Shown piece after piece: positions 8,608 to 17,549 of a stretch of 64,000 nucleotides of DNA. The notes under the pieces were generated by a model. It had not been told where the DNA came from and did no database searches. It saw only the letters and a list, made by a program, of their open reading frames with translations. The DNA comes from Bryobacterales bacterium. Its GTDB lineage: Bacteria > Acidobacteriota > Terriglobia > Bryobacterales > Bryobacteraceae. Each line of letters begins with the position of its first letter. The stretch's first letter is position 1. Location of the stretch: positions 62,001-126,000 of the forward strand of contig JADLCT010000039.1 in the NCBI GenBank assembly GCA_020847045.1, read 5' to 3'. Position numbers and translations under genes: made by a program.

Positions 8608-9705
8608 GTGGCTCGAAAGAAACTCCGCGTGGCCCTCGTGGGCCAGGGCTTCATGGGACGGGCGCACTCGAACGCCTACCGGCAGGTGGGCCACTTCTTC
8701 GACGTCCCGTATGAGATGGAAACCGCGGTGCTGTGCGGGCGTGACGCCGCGGCGCTGGCGAAGATGGCCGCCACATGGGGCTGGCAGGAAACATCCACGG
8801 ACTGGCGCGCCGTGGTCGAGCGTCCGGACATCGACGTGGTCGATGTCGCCGTGCCGAACGTGCTCCATGCTGAGCTGGCAATTGCCGCGGCCAAGGCCGG
8901 GAAGATCGTGCTCTGCGAAAAGCCGCTTGCCGTTTCGTCCGAAGAGTCCGCGCGCATGCGTTCGGCCGTGGCGGGACTCCCGAACATGGTGTGGTTCAAC
9001 TACCGCCGCGTGCCCGCCATCGCCCTGGCCAAGCGCATGATCGAGGAGAACCGCGTGGGACGCGTCTTTCATTACCGCGCGCAGTACCTTCAGGAGTGGG
9101 GAAACGATCCAACGCGTCCACCCAACTGGAAAACATCGCGCGCCGGCGCAGGTTCGGGCGCGGTGGGCGACCTGATGACCCATTCGCTCGACCTGGCTCT
9201 CTGGCTGAATGGCCCTATGCGCGAGGTGATGGCGATGCAGCACACCTTCGCCCAAGGACGCGACATCGACGACGCCACGCTCGTCATGGTCCGTTTCGCC
9301 AACGGATCCATCGGCAGCCTGGAGGCCACGCGTTATGCCGTTGGCTGCCGCAACCGGAATGCCTTCGAGATTCACGGCGGGCGGGGCATGTTGGGCTTCG
9401 ACCTCGAAGACCTGACGCGCCTCACCTGGTTTGACGCCACCGAGCCGCGCGATATCCAGGCGGCCAGAAAATTACTGGTGGGCGCCGTGGGGCACCCGTA
9501 TGCCGGAAACTTCTGGAAACTCGGCCACGTCACAGGGTACGAGCACACGTTCATCGCGGCGCTCGGCGACTTCCTCGGCGCTCTGTCGCGCGGCGAGAGG
9601 TTCGAGCCGGGATTCGACCAAGGACACCGTGTGCAACTGGCCGTGGAGGCCATTCAAACATCGGCTGCCCGCGGCGGGTGGGTAACCGTGGAGCAAGGCG
9701 AGTAG
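8608..9705 (+). CDS. Gfo/Idh/MocA-family oxidoreductase
   Basis: 365-residue NAD(P)-dependent oxidoreductase acting on sugars, inositols or related polyols. The Rossmann motif VALVGQGFMGRAHSNAY lies at the N-terminus and the family EKP motif appears in VLCEKPLAVS, where the lysine is catalytic. The C-terminal half is the usual alpha/beta substrate domain with GDLMTHSLDLALWL. There is no leader, so it should be cytosolic, unlike two other family members in this window. The start is GTG at 8608 because GGAAAGGAG lies seven bases upstream; a TTG at 8590 precedes that signal. Confidence 0.9.
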   Translation: MARKKLRVALVGQGFMGRAHSNAYRQVGHFFDVPYEMETAVLCGRDAAALAKMAATWGWQETSTDWRAVVERPDIDVVDVAVPNVLHAELAIAAAKAGKIVLCEKPLAVSSEESARMRSAVAGLPNMVWFNYRRVPAIALAKRMIEENRVGRVFHYRAQYLQEWGNDPTRPPNWKTSRAGAGSGAVGDLMTHSLDLALWLNGPMREVMAMQHTFAQGRDIDDATLVMVRFANGSIGSLEATRYAVGCRNRNAFEIHGGRGMLGFDLEDLTRLTWFDATEPRDIQAARKLLVGAVGHPYAGNFWKLGHVTGYEHTFIAALGDFLGALSRGERFEPGFDQGHRVQLAVEAIQTSAARGGWVTVEQGE

Positions 9706-9708
9706 AAT
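9703..9708 (+). promoter_or_regulatory. Candidate -10 element for the zinc-ribbon gene
   Basis: TAGAAT overlaps the TAG stop of the upstream oxidoreductase and ends 11 bases before the ATG at 9720. The gene at 58201 has the same hexamer at the same distance. Confidence 0.4.
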
Positions 9709-9719
9709 CAAGAGCACCC

Positions 9720-10433
9720 ATGTTCAGCCTGGAATGTCCGAAGTGCAAGAACGAAATCCCACTGGGAATGACCGATTGTCCGGTGTGCGCGGCCAAGGCC
9801 GCCTCGGGCGATTCCGCTGCATCAACACCAACGCCGGCGCCACAACAAGCGCAGGCTGTTCAGGCTGCCGCGCCGGCGTTCCCGCCTCAGCCGTCCACTT
9901 ACACGCCCCCTTTCGCGGCCCCCGCTCCGGCGGCCGCTCCCGTTTATGCGCTACCGCAGCCACGGCCTGGACTCCCCGCATGGCTGGTCGCCGCTGGTGT
10001 GACTGTGCTCATGGTGGCCGTGTTGGGAGCAGGATACTTTGTGCTGCTTCCCAAGATGCGCGGCGGTGCGGCCTCCGGCAACCCGGGCATGACCATGGAG
10101 CCGGTTCAGCCGCCCGGTTCCGCGGCCGCCGCGCCGGCGGCAGGCAGGTTCGGCAAGTACGTTGAGGTGGCCGGGCTACGCATTATTGAGGAGAACAAGA
10201 AGGCCTCCGTAAAGTTCCTCCTGGTGAACCACTCGGCGGCCGAACTCACCGACGTGAACGGCACGGTTGAGCTTCACTCCACCAACGCCGGCGCGCTGGT
10301 GGGACGCGTCGAAGTGAAAATCCCCTCGCTGATGCCCTATGAATCCCGCGAGTTCAGCGCTCCTCTGAACACGCCTCTCCGGGCGTACGAGATTCCCGAC
10401 TGGCAGTTCCTCCGCGCCCGTTTCGTCGAATAG
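9720..10433 (+). CDS. Zinc-ribbon single-pass membrane protein
   Basis: 237 residues. A rubredoxin-like knuckle pair CPKC (6-9) and CPVC (20-23) forms a zinc ribbon. A Pro/Ala/Gln-rich linker follows to about residue 90, then one transmembrane helix (AWLVAAGVTVLMVAVLGAGYFVLL), a second low-complexity stretch, and a C-terminal domain of about 100 residues rich in beta strands (KYVEVAGLRIIEENKKASVK, LVNHSAAELTDVNGTVEL). The C-terminal part resembles FxLYD/DUF-type extracytoplasmic domains. The predicted topology is ribbon inside and C-domain outside. Proteins of this shape occur widely in Acidobacteriota; the function is unknown. Confidence 0.75.
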   Translation: MFSLECPKCKNEIPLGMTDCPVCAAKAASGDSAASTPTPAPQQAQAVQAAAPAFPPQPSTYTPPFAAPAPAAAPVYALPQPRPGLPAWLVAAGVTVLMVAVLGAGYFVLLPKMRGGAASGNPGMTMEPVQPPGSAAAAPAAGRFGKYVEVAGLRIIEENKKASVKFLLVNHSAAELTDVNGTVELHSTNAGALVGRVEVKIPSLMPYESREFSAPLNTPLRAYEIPDWQFLRARFVE

Positions 10434-10448
10434 TGTCGAACTCCACAC

Positions 10449-11921
10449 TTACCGCCGGCAGGGCGTATCCACGCGAACGCCCATCCGCGAGAGGTTCTCG
10501 CGTGCCTCCTTCAGGCACGGATCGAGATCCAATGCGCGCCGGAAATCGCGTTCGGCATGCTCGCGCAGTCCCAACGCCAGAAGCGCCGCGCCACGGTTAT
10601 TGTGCGCCAGCGCATCGTTGGGACGCCGGGCCAGGGCTTCTCCATACTCCTTCAATGCTTCGCCCGGTTGATCCAACTGCATGAAGACCCGTCCACGCTC
10701 AGTGGCCACACCGGCATCGCCAGGCGCGATCTGCCTGGCCTCCGCCAACAGCACCAGCGCCTCCAACGGCGGGCGAAGACGCGACAGTTGAATGCGGGGC
10801 CGGATGGCGCCGGGGGCGGCCCGCATGGCATCCTCCCACAAGCCTTCCGGCGAACGCCACACATCCACGCGGACATAACTCAGCATGCCCAACACAACGG
10901 CGCCGGCCCACAGCAGGCGTGGAAAATCGGTGTGCCGCAGCAGCAACCCCGCCACCGATGCGAAGGCCACCATGGGGAGATACATGCGGCGGTCGGCGGC
11001 GAGGTCGGTGGCGGGAAAGATGCTCGACGTGGGCGCGATCAGCACCAGTGCGCCCAGGAACCAGAAGCCCGCTCCAGCGCCGGAAAAGTACCGCGTGGCC
11101 AGCCATGCCAGCGCCACCAGTCCGCCCCAGGCGAGAAATGCCACACCGCCGGTTTCAATCGAGAGTCCCGGTTCGAAGCTGAAGCCGGTGGGAATCACCA
11201 ACAGGCGCAGGTAGCGCCACAAGGCGATGCCTTGCGTCAGGAAGTACTCCGCCGGCGGAATGCCGCTCTGCGCGCCCGCCCCCGAGCCCGGAGTAACCGC
11301 GGCAAGCCACGCCACGCGTCCGGCGGCGGCCAGCGATAGAGCAAACATCACGGCGATGGGCCAGCGCTCGCGCCGGTCGCGGTTCGTCGATAGGTGCAGC
11401 AGCAATAGGAATGCGGGAAACGCCGCGCATTCCTCCTTGGCCATCAGAGCCAGCGCGAACGAGACGATGGCGGGCGCGTGCCGTCCGGCAATCCACAGGC
11501 GCAAGGCGGCCAGACAGAACAGCGTGGCGATCAGGATTCCGCGTGCATACACATACGCGACGGCCTCGGTTTGGATGGGGTGCAGCGCGAAGAAAAACGC
11601 GGCGAACCATGCGGCGCGTCCAGGCAGCAAGGACTGCAAACTGGTCCACAGCACCAGCGAGTTGGCCAGGTGAAGCGCCAGATTTACGGCGTGCCAGGGT
11701 GCGGGGCTGGCGCCGGAAAGCTGGTAGTTCACCCAAAAGCTAAACCAGGTGAGCGGGCGCGACTGCCCGAGGTGGAAACAGTCCACCCATCCCCGGGCCG
11801 TGGTGATGGCGGGGTCGAGCAGCAGCGCGTAGTCGTCGTAATGAAAAGGCGCCGCCAGCACGCCCCAAAAGACAGCCAGGACGGAGGCCGCCAGTAAAAT
11901 CCAGGGCCGCAATGTTACCAT
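10449..11921 (-). CDS. TMTC-like multi-pass membrane protein with C-terminal TPRs
   Basis: 490 residues with roughly ten transmembrane helices followed by tetratricopeptide repeats. The FHYDDYALLLDPA motif after the first helix resembles the acidic catalytic loop of GT-C glycosyltransferases. ALHPIQTEAVAYVYAR is characteristic of the TMTC/DUF1736 group of O-mannosyltransferase-like proteins. The C-terminus has two TPR units (GEALKEYGEALARRPNDALA, then AERDFRRALDLDP). It may transfer a lipid-linked sugar to periplasmic proteins, but that is family inference. The start was placed at the ATG at 11921, just before the first helix; an ATG at 11930 is also possible. Confidence 0.75.
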   Translation of the reverse strand: MVTLRPWILLAASVLAVFWGVLAAPFHYDDYALLLDPAITTARGWVDCFHLGQSRPLTWFSFWVNYQLSGASPAPWHAVNLALHLANSLVLWTSLQSLLPGRAAWFAAFFFALHPIQTEAVAYVYARGILIATLFCLAALRLWIAGRHAPAIVSFALALMAKEECAAFPAFLLLLHLSTNRDRRERWPIAVMFALSLAAAGRVAWLAAVTPGSGAGAQSGIPPAEYFLTQGIALWRYLRLLVIPTGFSFEPGLSIETGGVAFLAWGGLVALAWLATRYFSGAGAGFWFLGALVLIAPTSSIFPATDLAADRRMYLPMVAFASVAGLLLRHTDFPRLLWAGAVVLGMLSYVRVDVWRSPEGLWEDAMRAAPGAIRPRIQLSRLRPPLEALVLLAEARQIAPGDAGVATERGRVFMQLDQPGEALKEYGEALARRPNDALAHNNRGAALLALGLREHAERDFRRALDLDPCLKEARENLSRMGVRVDTPCRR

Positions 11922-11931
11922 GTTAACTTTC

Positions 11932-12597
11932 ATGCGGCCCATGCGTCCCAAGACCGCGGCTGAACGCAAGGCGCGTGTGGCGCGCATTGTAAGGATCCTC
12001 GACGAGACGTACCCCAACGTCACCTGCGAACTCGATCACACGGACGCCTGGCAACTTCTGGTGGCCACCATTCTTTCGGCGCAATGTACCGACAAGCGCG
12101 TGAATATGGTTACGCCGGAGCTCTTCCGCCGCTATCCCACCGTCACCGATCTGGCCCACGCCCATCCCGCCGAGGTGAGCGAGCTCATCCGGACCACAGG
12201 GTTCTTCAATAACAAGACGAAGAACATCATCGGCGCGGCCAGGAAGCTGTTGGCCAGCCACGGTGGCGAGGTGCCCCGCACCATGAAGGAGTTGCTCGCC
12301 GTTCCCGGCGCGGCGCGCAAAACGGCCAACGTCGTGCTTGGCACTGTCTTCGGCATCGCCGATGGCGTTGTCGTGGACACTCACGTCCAGCGCATCTCGC
12401 GCCGGCTGGACCTCACCAGGGAAACCACCCCGGAGAGGATCGAACGCGATCTGATGAAGTCGATTCCACGAGAACGGTGGATTTTGTTTTCCCACCAGCT
12501 CATCCACCACGGGCGCCGCATCTGTGAGGCCCGCAAGCCCAAGTGCGGCGAGTGCCCGTTGGAATCGCTCTGCTACGCCAAGGACAAGACAGTATGA
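11932..12597 (+). CDS. nth: Endonuclease III (DNA glycosylase/AP lyase)
   Basis: Base-excision repair enzyme that removes oxidised pyrimidines and nicks abasic sites. The helix-hairpin-helix LLAVPGAARKTANVVLG contains the catalytic lysine, and VVVDTHVQR the catalytic aspartate. The C-terminal 4Fe-4S cluster motif C-X6-C-X2-C-X5-C is intact (CEARKPKCGECPLESLC). At 221 residues it is close to the E. coli protein. Start choice is uncertain: in-frame ATGs lie at 11920, 11932 and 11941. A TACCAT hexamer at 11916-11921 suits the 11932 start. It is divergent from the TMTC-like gene with almost no space between them, and is coupled to the downstream lipoprotein gene by an ATGA overlap. Confidence 0.95.
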   Translation: MRPMRPKTAAERKARVARIVRILDETYPNVTCELDHTDAWQLLVATILSAQCTDKRVNMVTPELFRRYPTVTDLAHAHPAEVSELIRTTGFFNNKTKNIIGAARKLLASHGGEVPRTMKELLAVPGAARKTANVVLGTVFGIADGVVVDTHVQRISRRLDLTRETTPERIERDLMKSIPRERWILFSHQLIHHGRRICEARKPKCGECPLESLCYAKDKTV

Positions 12598-13115
12598 AAC
12601 TCCTGCTGGTTTCGCTCTGCCTGGCTTTGGCCGCCTGCGTGAACATTCCCGACTCCTATGCGCCACCCGTGCAGCGGCATCCGGTGTCCGGCCCCGCCAC
12701 TTCGCGGCTGAAGCATTTCATCGCCATGAACGACCCCGCCGCGGAGGACCACTTTCTGGCGGGCATCGGCCCGCTGGAAAACGGCGCCTGGCGCTGGACG
12801 CGGCAGAATCCGGAGCTGCGTTTCGTTGTCCCCTCGCCACGCGGTCTTTCGTTCGTTGCCGATTTCGCCATTTCGTCGGACACATTGAAGGAAACAGGAC
12901 CGGTCACCATCACCTATTTTGTGAACGGCCACGCGCTTGACAGCGTGCGCTACGACAAAGACGGCGCGCAGCATTTCGAAAAGGCCGTCCCCGCCGAATG
13001 GCTCACCGGCAGCGTGGATGTTGTGGTTAAACTCGCGCTCGACAAGGTCTACGTGTCGCCCACCGACGGCGTGCAACTTGGCGTTACGCTCGTGCGCGCG
13101 GGGTTCGTCGAGTAG
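12594..13115 (+). CDS. Putative lipoprotein of unknown function
   Basis: 173 residues. The signal peptide KLLLVSLCLALAAC ends in a lipobox (LAAC), predicting lipid attachment at Cys16. The mature part is beta-rich, with WRWTRQNPELRFVVPSP and YFVNGHALDSVRYDKDG, and ends VTLVRAGFVE. I recognise no catalytic motif. The ATG overlaps the nth stop as ATGA, so it is probably translated with nth. The GT-C-like gene follows seven bases later. Confidence 0.75.
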   Translation: MKLLLVSLCLALAACVNIPDSYAPPVQRHPVSGPATSRLKHFIAMNDPAAEDHFLAGIGPLENGAWRWTRQNPELRFVVPSPRGLSFVADFAISSDTLKETGPVTITYFVNGHALDSVRYDKDGAQHFEKAVPAEWLTGSVDVVVKLALDKVYVSPTDGVQLGVTLVRAGFVE

Positions 13116-13122
13116 CCCGCCC

Positions 13123-15336
13123 ATGCCGCTCGCGGTGTACATCTTGTTGGGTGCGGCCCTGACGGCGCTGGGTTGCTGGTCCATCGGCGCCGTGATGCTG
13201 CAGCGCCTCGGCGTTGTCCTCTACCGCGAAGAGCGCGCCTGGATCGCATTCGTTTCCGGCGGCGCCGTACTCTCCATGATCGTCTTCGCGCTGGCGGCGG
13301 CGCAGGCAGTTTACAAGGGCACGATTCTCGCCGTCATTCTCGGAGGGGCCGTGTGGTGCTGGCGCTCCGGCGCGTGGCGTTCCCGCGGTGACCGTTTCGA
13401 GCCGCTGCCGAAGGCCTGGCGCGCCGGCGCATGGCTGGTAGCCGCCCCGTTCCTGCTGCTGACCTTCACCCACGCCATGGCGCCCGAGATGAGCCCCGAT
13501 GGCTCGGCGTATCACCTGGGACTCGTCGCCCGCTACTACCGCGAACACGGCTTTCACCGCTACACGTCGAGTATCTACGGCATGTTGTCGCAGGGCGCCG
13601 AAATGCTGTTTCTCTCCGCCTACGCCTTCGGACGCCACTCGGCCGCGGCTCTGGTGCACTGGTGTTTTCTCGTCACCCTGCCCGCGCTCATGCTCGGCTT
13701 TGGACGCCGCGTGGGCGCACCGCTGGCCGGCCTGGGCGGCGCGCTGTTCTGCTTCCTCTCGCCTGTCGTGGGCATTGACGGCGCCAGCGCCTATAACGAT
13801 GTCGCCGTGGCCTGCGTCATCTTCGCCGTGTTCTACCTGGTGGAGATCTGGTCCGCAACGCGCCAGCGCGGGCTGCTCGTCTTGATTGGGCTGCTCGCCG
13901 GTTTCGCCTTCGCGATGAAGTACACGGCCTTTCTTGCCGCGCCCTACGCACTGGCGCGCATTGTGTGGACGCTTCGCCGCGAAGGCCTGCCCTGGCGCAA
14001 GCCCGCCGCCCTGGTGTGCTCGCTCGCGCTGGCGATGGCGGCCCCCTGGCTCATGAAGAACTCGATGTGGACGGGGAATCCGGTGTCGCCCTTCTTCAAC
14101 CGCGTCTTTCCGAACCCCTACGTCACCATCGCTTTTGAACGCGAGTATGGCGAGCACATGAGGAACTATCACGGCCTGAAGAGCCACTGGGACATTCCGC
14201 TTGAAGTCACGGTGCGCGGCCATGTGCTGTGCGGCCTTCTGGGACCGCTGTTTCTGCTGACGCCCCTCTCCCTGCTGGCCTTGCGCGGCGCACTGGGCCG
14301 CCGTCTGCTGCTGGCCGCGGCGGTGTTCGCCTCTGTCTATGCGGCCAATATCGGAACGCGCTTCCTCATCCCCGCGCTTCCGTTCGCGGCGCTCGCGCTG
14401 GCGGTGGTCCTGGCTCGGCTGCGCGTCGTGCTCGCCCTTGCCATCGCCGCGCACGCGGTGCTTTCCTGGCCCGGCGTGATTCCCGCGTATGCGGCCGAAT
14501 ACGCCTGGCGGCTGGACCGCATCTGGTGGAAGCCCGCGCTGCGCCTGGAAAGCGAGGAGGGCTTTCTCACGCGGCTCTGGCCCACATACACGGTCGCGCG
14601 GCTGATTGAGGCGCACATGAAGCCGGGCGAACGCGTGCTTACGTTTAACCAGGTGCCCGAAGCCTATACGTCCCGCGAGGTGCTGGTCGTCTACCAGTCG
14701 GCCGAAGCGGCGCGGCTCGGCACTGTGCTGTGGACGCCGCTCATCCCCGACTACAAGCCCGTTCGCGTGCTCGACTTCCAGTTTCCCCCGCGCACGGTGC
14801 GCGCCGTACGGCTGGTGCAGACCGCCGCGCATCTTCTCGACCAGTGGTCGCTCGCCGAGGTGCGTCTCTACGATGGCCGCCGGGAATTGCCGCGCGAGGC
14901 TTCCTGGCGGCTCCGCGCGCACCCGTTCCCCTGGACCGTTCCATTTGCTTTTGACGGCGACGAGATCACACGCTGGCAGAGCAACCAGCCGCTGTTTCCC
15001 GGCATGTGGGTTGAGATTCAAACCGGCGGCGCGAGGCGTCTCGACCGCGTGTGGGCGCAGACCTCCATCGAGGAGCAGAACAGCCGCGTGAAGCTGGAAG
15101 CGCTCGACGAGTCGGGCCGGTGGAGCACGCTCGCCGCCGAACCCGTGGTGCGGGAAGCCCCGCCTCCGCTTGGCCTTCGCCGCGCCGCCGCGGAGGAACT
15201 GAAGCGAAACAGAGTGCGGTGGTTCCTCACCGCGGAAGGCGATTACGCCACTCCCGATTTGCAAGCGCGAGCCAGGGACTGGGGCGCCACGCTGGCCGGG
15301 CAGGCCGCTGGAGTCTACCTGTACCGCTTTGATTAG
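13123..15336 (+). CDS. GT-C-type membrane glycosyltransferase with C-terminal discoidin-like region
   Basis: 737 residues. At least ten transmembrane helices occupy residues 1 to about 480. After helix 4 the loop APEMSPDGSAYHLGLVARYY resembles the acidic catalytic loop of polyprenyl-phosphate sugar transferases (ArnT/PMT-like). A soluble C-terminal part follows. It includes VRAVRLVQTAAHLLDQWSLA, FAFDGDEITRWQSNQPLFP and WVEIQTGGARRLDRVW, a pattern like F5/8-type-C (discoidin) carbohydrate-binding domains. The frame is open upstream, but the ATG at 13123 begins the first helix. It is likely envelope polysaccharide or protein glycosylation; donor and acceptor are unknown. Confidence 0.75.
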   Translation: MPLAVYILLGAALTALGCWSIGAVMLQRLGVVLYREERAWIAFVSGGAVLSMIVFALAAAQAVYKGTILAVILGGAVWCWRSGAWRSRGDRFEPLPKAWRAGAWLVAAPFLLLTFTHAMAPEMSPDGSAYHLGLVARYYREHGFHRYTSSIYGMLSQGAEMLFLSAYAFGRHSAAALVHWCFLVTLPALMLGFGRRVGAPLAGLGGALFCFLSPVVGIDGASAYNDVAVACVIFAVFYLVEIWSATRQRGLLVLIGLLAGFAFAMKYTAFLAAPYALARIVWTLRREGLPWRKPAALVCSLALAMAAPWLMKNSMWTGNPVSPFFNRVFPNPYVTIAFEREYGEHMRNYHGLKSHWDIPLEVTVRGHVLCGLLGPLFLLTPLSLLALRGALGRRLLLAAAVFASVYAANIGTRFLIPALPFAALALAVVLARLRVVLALAIAAHAVLSWPGVIPAYAAEYAWRLDRIWWKPALRLESEEGFLTRLWPTYTVARLIEAHMKPGERVLTFNQVPEAYTSREVLVVYQSAEAARLGTVLWTPLIPDYKPVRVLDFQFPPRTVRAVRLVQTAAHLLDQWSLAEVRLYDGRRELPREASWRLRAHPFPWTVPFAFDGDEITRWQSNQPLFPGMWVEIQTGGARRLDRVWAQTSIEEQNSRVKLEALDESGRWSTLAAEPVVREAPPPLGLRRAAAEELKRNRVRWFLTAEGDYATPDLQARARDWGATLAGQAAGVYLYRFD

Positions 15337-15359
15337 CCGCGATCCGATACCATAGAAAT

Positions 15360-16313
15360 TTGAGCCGCATTTACCTCGGGGTCGATGGCGGCCAGTCCGG
15401 CACCACCGCTTTGATTGGAGATGAGAGCGGGCTTGTGCTCGGAATGGGCCGCAGCGGTCCTTGCAACCATGTGAAGGGTCCGGGAGGGCGCGAGAAGTTC
15501 GTGAACGCGCTGGGCGGGAGCGTGCGCGAAGCTTTGGGCGCCGCCGGCCTCGATGAATCCACCCGCCACTTCGCGTCCGCCTGCATGGGCTTCAGCGGCG
15601 GCCCCGCCGACAAGCAAGCGCTCATCGAGGAGATGTTTTCGTTCGAGGCTCTGAAGGTCACCACCGATGCGATGATCGCCCTGAGCGGCGCCGCGGCCGG
15701 TGAACCCGGCATCATCACCATCGCCGGCACCGGCTCCATCGCCTACGGCCGCAACGCCGCCGGCCGTACGGCGCGAGCGGGCGGGTGGGGATACATTTTT
15801 GGCGACGAGGGCGGCGGCTTCGACATCACACGGCAGGCGCTGCGCGCCATCCTGCGTCACGAGGAGGGTTGGGGCCCCGCCACTACCTTGCGCGAAAGTC
15901 TACTGGAAACGGCGGGCGCGGCAGATGCCAACGATCTGCTGCACCGCTTCTACACCACCGCCTATCCGCGGCCCGTCATCGCCGGTTACTCCAAGCTTGT
16001 GGACAAAGCCGCCCGCCAGGGAGACGCCGTGGCGCGCGAGATTCTACACCACTGCGCGCAACAGTTGGCTGCGATCACGGCGGCCGTGCGGAGGCAGGTG
16101 TTTGCCGATGGTGAGCCAGCGCCCGTATCGCACATCGGCGGCGTCTTCAAGAGTGAATTTGTGTTGGAGCGGTTTCGCACCCTGGTGGAACTGGAAGAGG
16201 GCAACCATGTGCGGAAACCACTATATGGGCCAGGGGCTGGCGCGTTGATCGAAGCCTACCGCCTGGCAAACCGTCACACCGGGCTGCGAGCAGTGCCGGA
16301 AGAGAAAGGCTAA
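15360..16313 (+). CDS. N-acetylglucosamine kinase-like protein (BadF/BadG/BcrA/BcrD ATPase family)
   Basis: 317-residue actin-fold (ASKHA) ATPase. Phosphate-1 is YLGVDGGQSGTTALIGDE. The adenosine/phosphate-2 region is ITIAGTGSIAYG followed by GGWGYIFGDEGGGFDI, the usual signature of bacterial and animal GlcNAc kinases. It probably phosphorylates an amino sugar released from peptidoglycan or chitin. The start is TTG, placed by the sequence SRIYLGVDGG; it lies six bases after TACCAT (15348-15353) with no Shine-Dalgarno sequence. The pgk gene follows six bases after the stop, so the two are likely co-transcribed. Confidence 0.8.
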   Translation: MSRIYLGVDGGQSGTTALIGDESGLVLGMGRSGPCNHVKGPGGREKFVNALGGSVREALGAAGLDESTRHFASACMGFSGGPADKQALIEEMFSFEALKVTTDAMIALSGAAAGEPGIITIAGTGSIAYGRNAAGRTARAGGWGYIFGDEGGGFDITRQALRAILRHEEGWGPATTLRESLLETAGAADANDLLHRFYTTAYPRPVIAGYSKLVDKAARQGDAVAREILHHCAQQLAAITAAVRRQVFADGEPAPVSHIGGVFKSEFVLERFRTLVELEEGNHVRKPLYGPGAGALIEAYRLANRHTGLRAVPEEKG

Positions 16314-16319
16314 GCAATC

Positions 16320-17489
16320 ATGTCGAAACTCAATATTCGCGATCTGGACCTGAAGGGCAAGCGTGTCTTCATGCGCGTGGACTTTAACGTGCCTCTGTCA
16401 CCAGGCGGGCAGGAAATCACCTCCGACAAACGCATCCGCGCGGCGCTGCCCACCATTCAGTACGCGCTGGAGCAGGGCTGCGCGCTCGTGCTGGCGAGCC
16501 ACCTGGGCCGTCCCAAGGGCAAACCGAATCCGGAGATGAGTTTGAAGCCCGTGGCGGCGAAGCTGGCCGAGCTGCTGGGCAAGCCCGTTGCCATGGCCCC
16601 GGACTGTGTAGGGCCGGAGGTGCAAGCCATGTTACCCAAGCCGGGCGAGGTGCTGCTTCTCGAAAACCTGCGCTTCCACAAGGAAGAGGAGGGTAACGAT
16701 CCCGAGTTCTCCAAGAAGCTGGCGGCGTTGTGTGACGTCTATGTGAACGACGCGTTCGGCACGGCACACCGCGCGCATGCTTCGACGGCCGGCATGATCG
16801 CCTTCGTGCCCAAGGCCGCCGCCGGCCTTCTGATGGAGAAGGAGTTGGAATACCTGGGCATGGCCACGAAGAATCCGCCGCGTCCGTGCGTGGCCATACT
16901 CGGCGGCGCCAAGGTATCCGACAAGATCGAAGTGATCCAGAACCTGATGAAGGTGGTGGATCAGCTCATCATCGGCGGGGCGATGGCCTACACGTTTGCG
17001 CGCGCCCAGGGCCAATCCACCGGCAAATCGCTGGTGGAAGAAGACAAGATCGGCTTGGCCAAGAATCTGCTGTCGGAAGCGGGCGGCAAGATTCTGCTGC
17101 CGGTGGATCATGTGGCCGCGTCCGAGTTGAAAGCCGGCGCGAGCTTCGAGATCGTCGATGTGGTGCCCGAAGGAATGATGGGTCTCGACATTGGCCCGAA
17201 GTCGGTCGAATTGTTCAAAGCCGCCGTGGCCAAGGCGAAGACCATCATCTGGAACGGACCGATGGGCGTGTTCGAGATGCCGCCATTCGACAAAGGCACG
17301 GTGGAACTGGCGAAAGCCGTGGCGGGTTCTGGCGCGGTAAGCGTGGTGGGAGGAGGCGACTCGGAGAAGGCCATCAAGGCTGCGGGCGTCACGGGCCAGA
17401 TTTCACACGTCTCCACGGGCGGCGGCGCGTCGCTGGAATTTCTGGGCGGCGTCGAACTGCCGGGCGTGGCGGCCTTGACAGACAAGTGA
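16320..17489 (+). CDS. pgk: Phosphoglycerate kinase
   Basis: Glycolytic enzyme transferring phosphate between 1,3-bisphosphoglycerate and ADP. At 389 residues it has the normal bacterial length. Visible signatures: RVFMRVDFNVPL at the N-terminus, ASHLGRPKG, LLENLRFHKEEEGND, NDAFGTAHRAHAST, LGGAKVSDKIEVI, and the nucleotide-binding ending VVGGGDSEKAIKAAG and STGGGASLEFL. All key arginines appear intact. It follows the amino-sugar kinase closely. Confidence 0.98.
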   Translation: MSKLNIRDLDLKGKRVFMRVDFNVPLSPGGQEITSDKRIRAALPTIQYALEQGCALVLASHLGRPKGKPNPEMSLKPVAAKLAELLGKPVAMAPDCVGPEVQAMLPKPGEVLLLENLRFHKEEEGNDPEFSKKLAALCDVYVNDAFGTAHRAHASTAGMIAFVPKAAAGLLMEKELEYLGMATKNPPRPCVAILGGAKVSDKIEVIQNLMKVVDQLIIGGAMAYTFARAQGQSTGKSLVEEDKIGLAKNLLSEAGGKILLPVDHVAASELKAGASFEIVDVVPEGMMGLDIGPKSVELFKAAVAKAKTIIWNGPMGVFEMPPFDKGTVELAKAVAGSGAVSVVGGGDSEKAIKAAGVTGQISHVSTGGGASLEFLGGVELPGVAALTDK

Positions 17490-17502
17490 TCCGGATAAGC
17501 GA

Positions 17503-17529
17503 TTGCGTTCAGGTTGGGAACGGTATAAT
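17503..17529 (+). promoter_or_regulatory. Sigma-70-type promoter for the histidine kinase gene
   Basis: A perfect -10 hexamer TATAAT (17524-17529) follows TTGCGT (17503-17508) with a 15-base spacer. The start codon at 17550 is 20 bases beyond the -10. Confidence 0.55.
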
Positions 17530-17549
17530 GACGGACTGTTCCACCCGTC

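Noticed and set aside
13084..15264. Open frame of about 726 codons antisense to the GT-C-like gene
   Set aside because: Its translation is a low-complexity mix of Arg, Gly and His without a family match, as expected opposite a GC-rich coding gene. The plus-strand frame has clear membrane helices.
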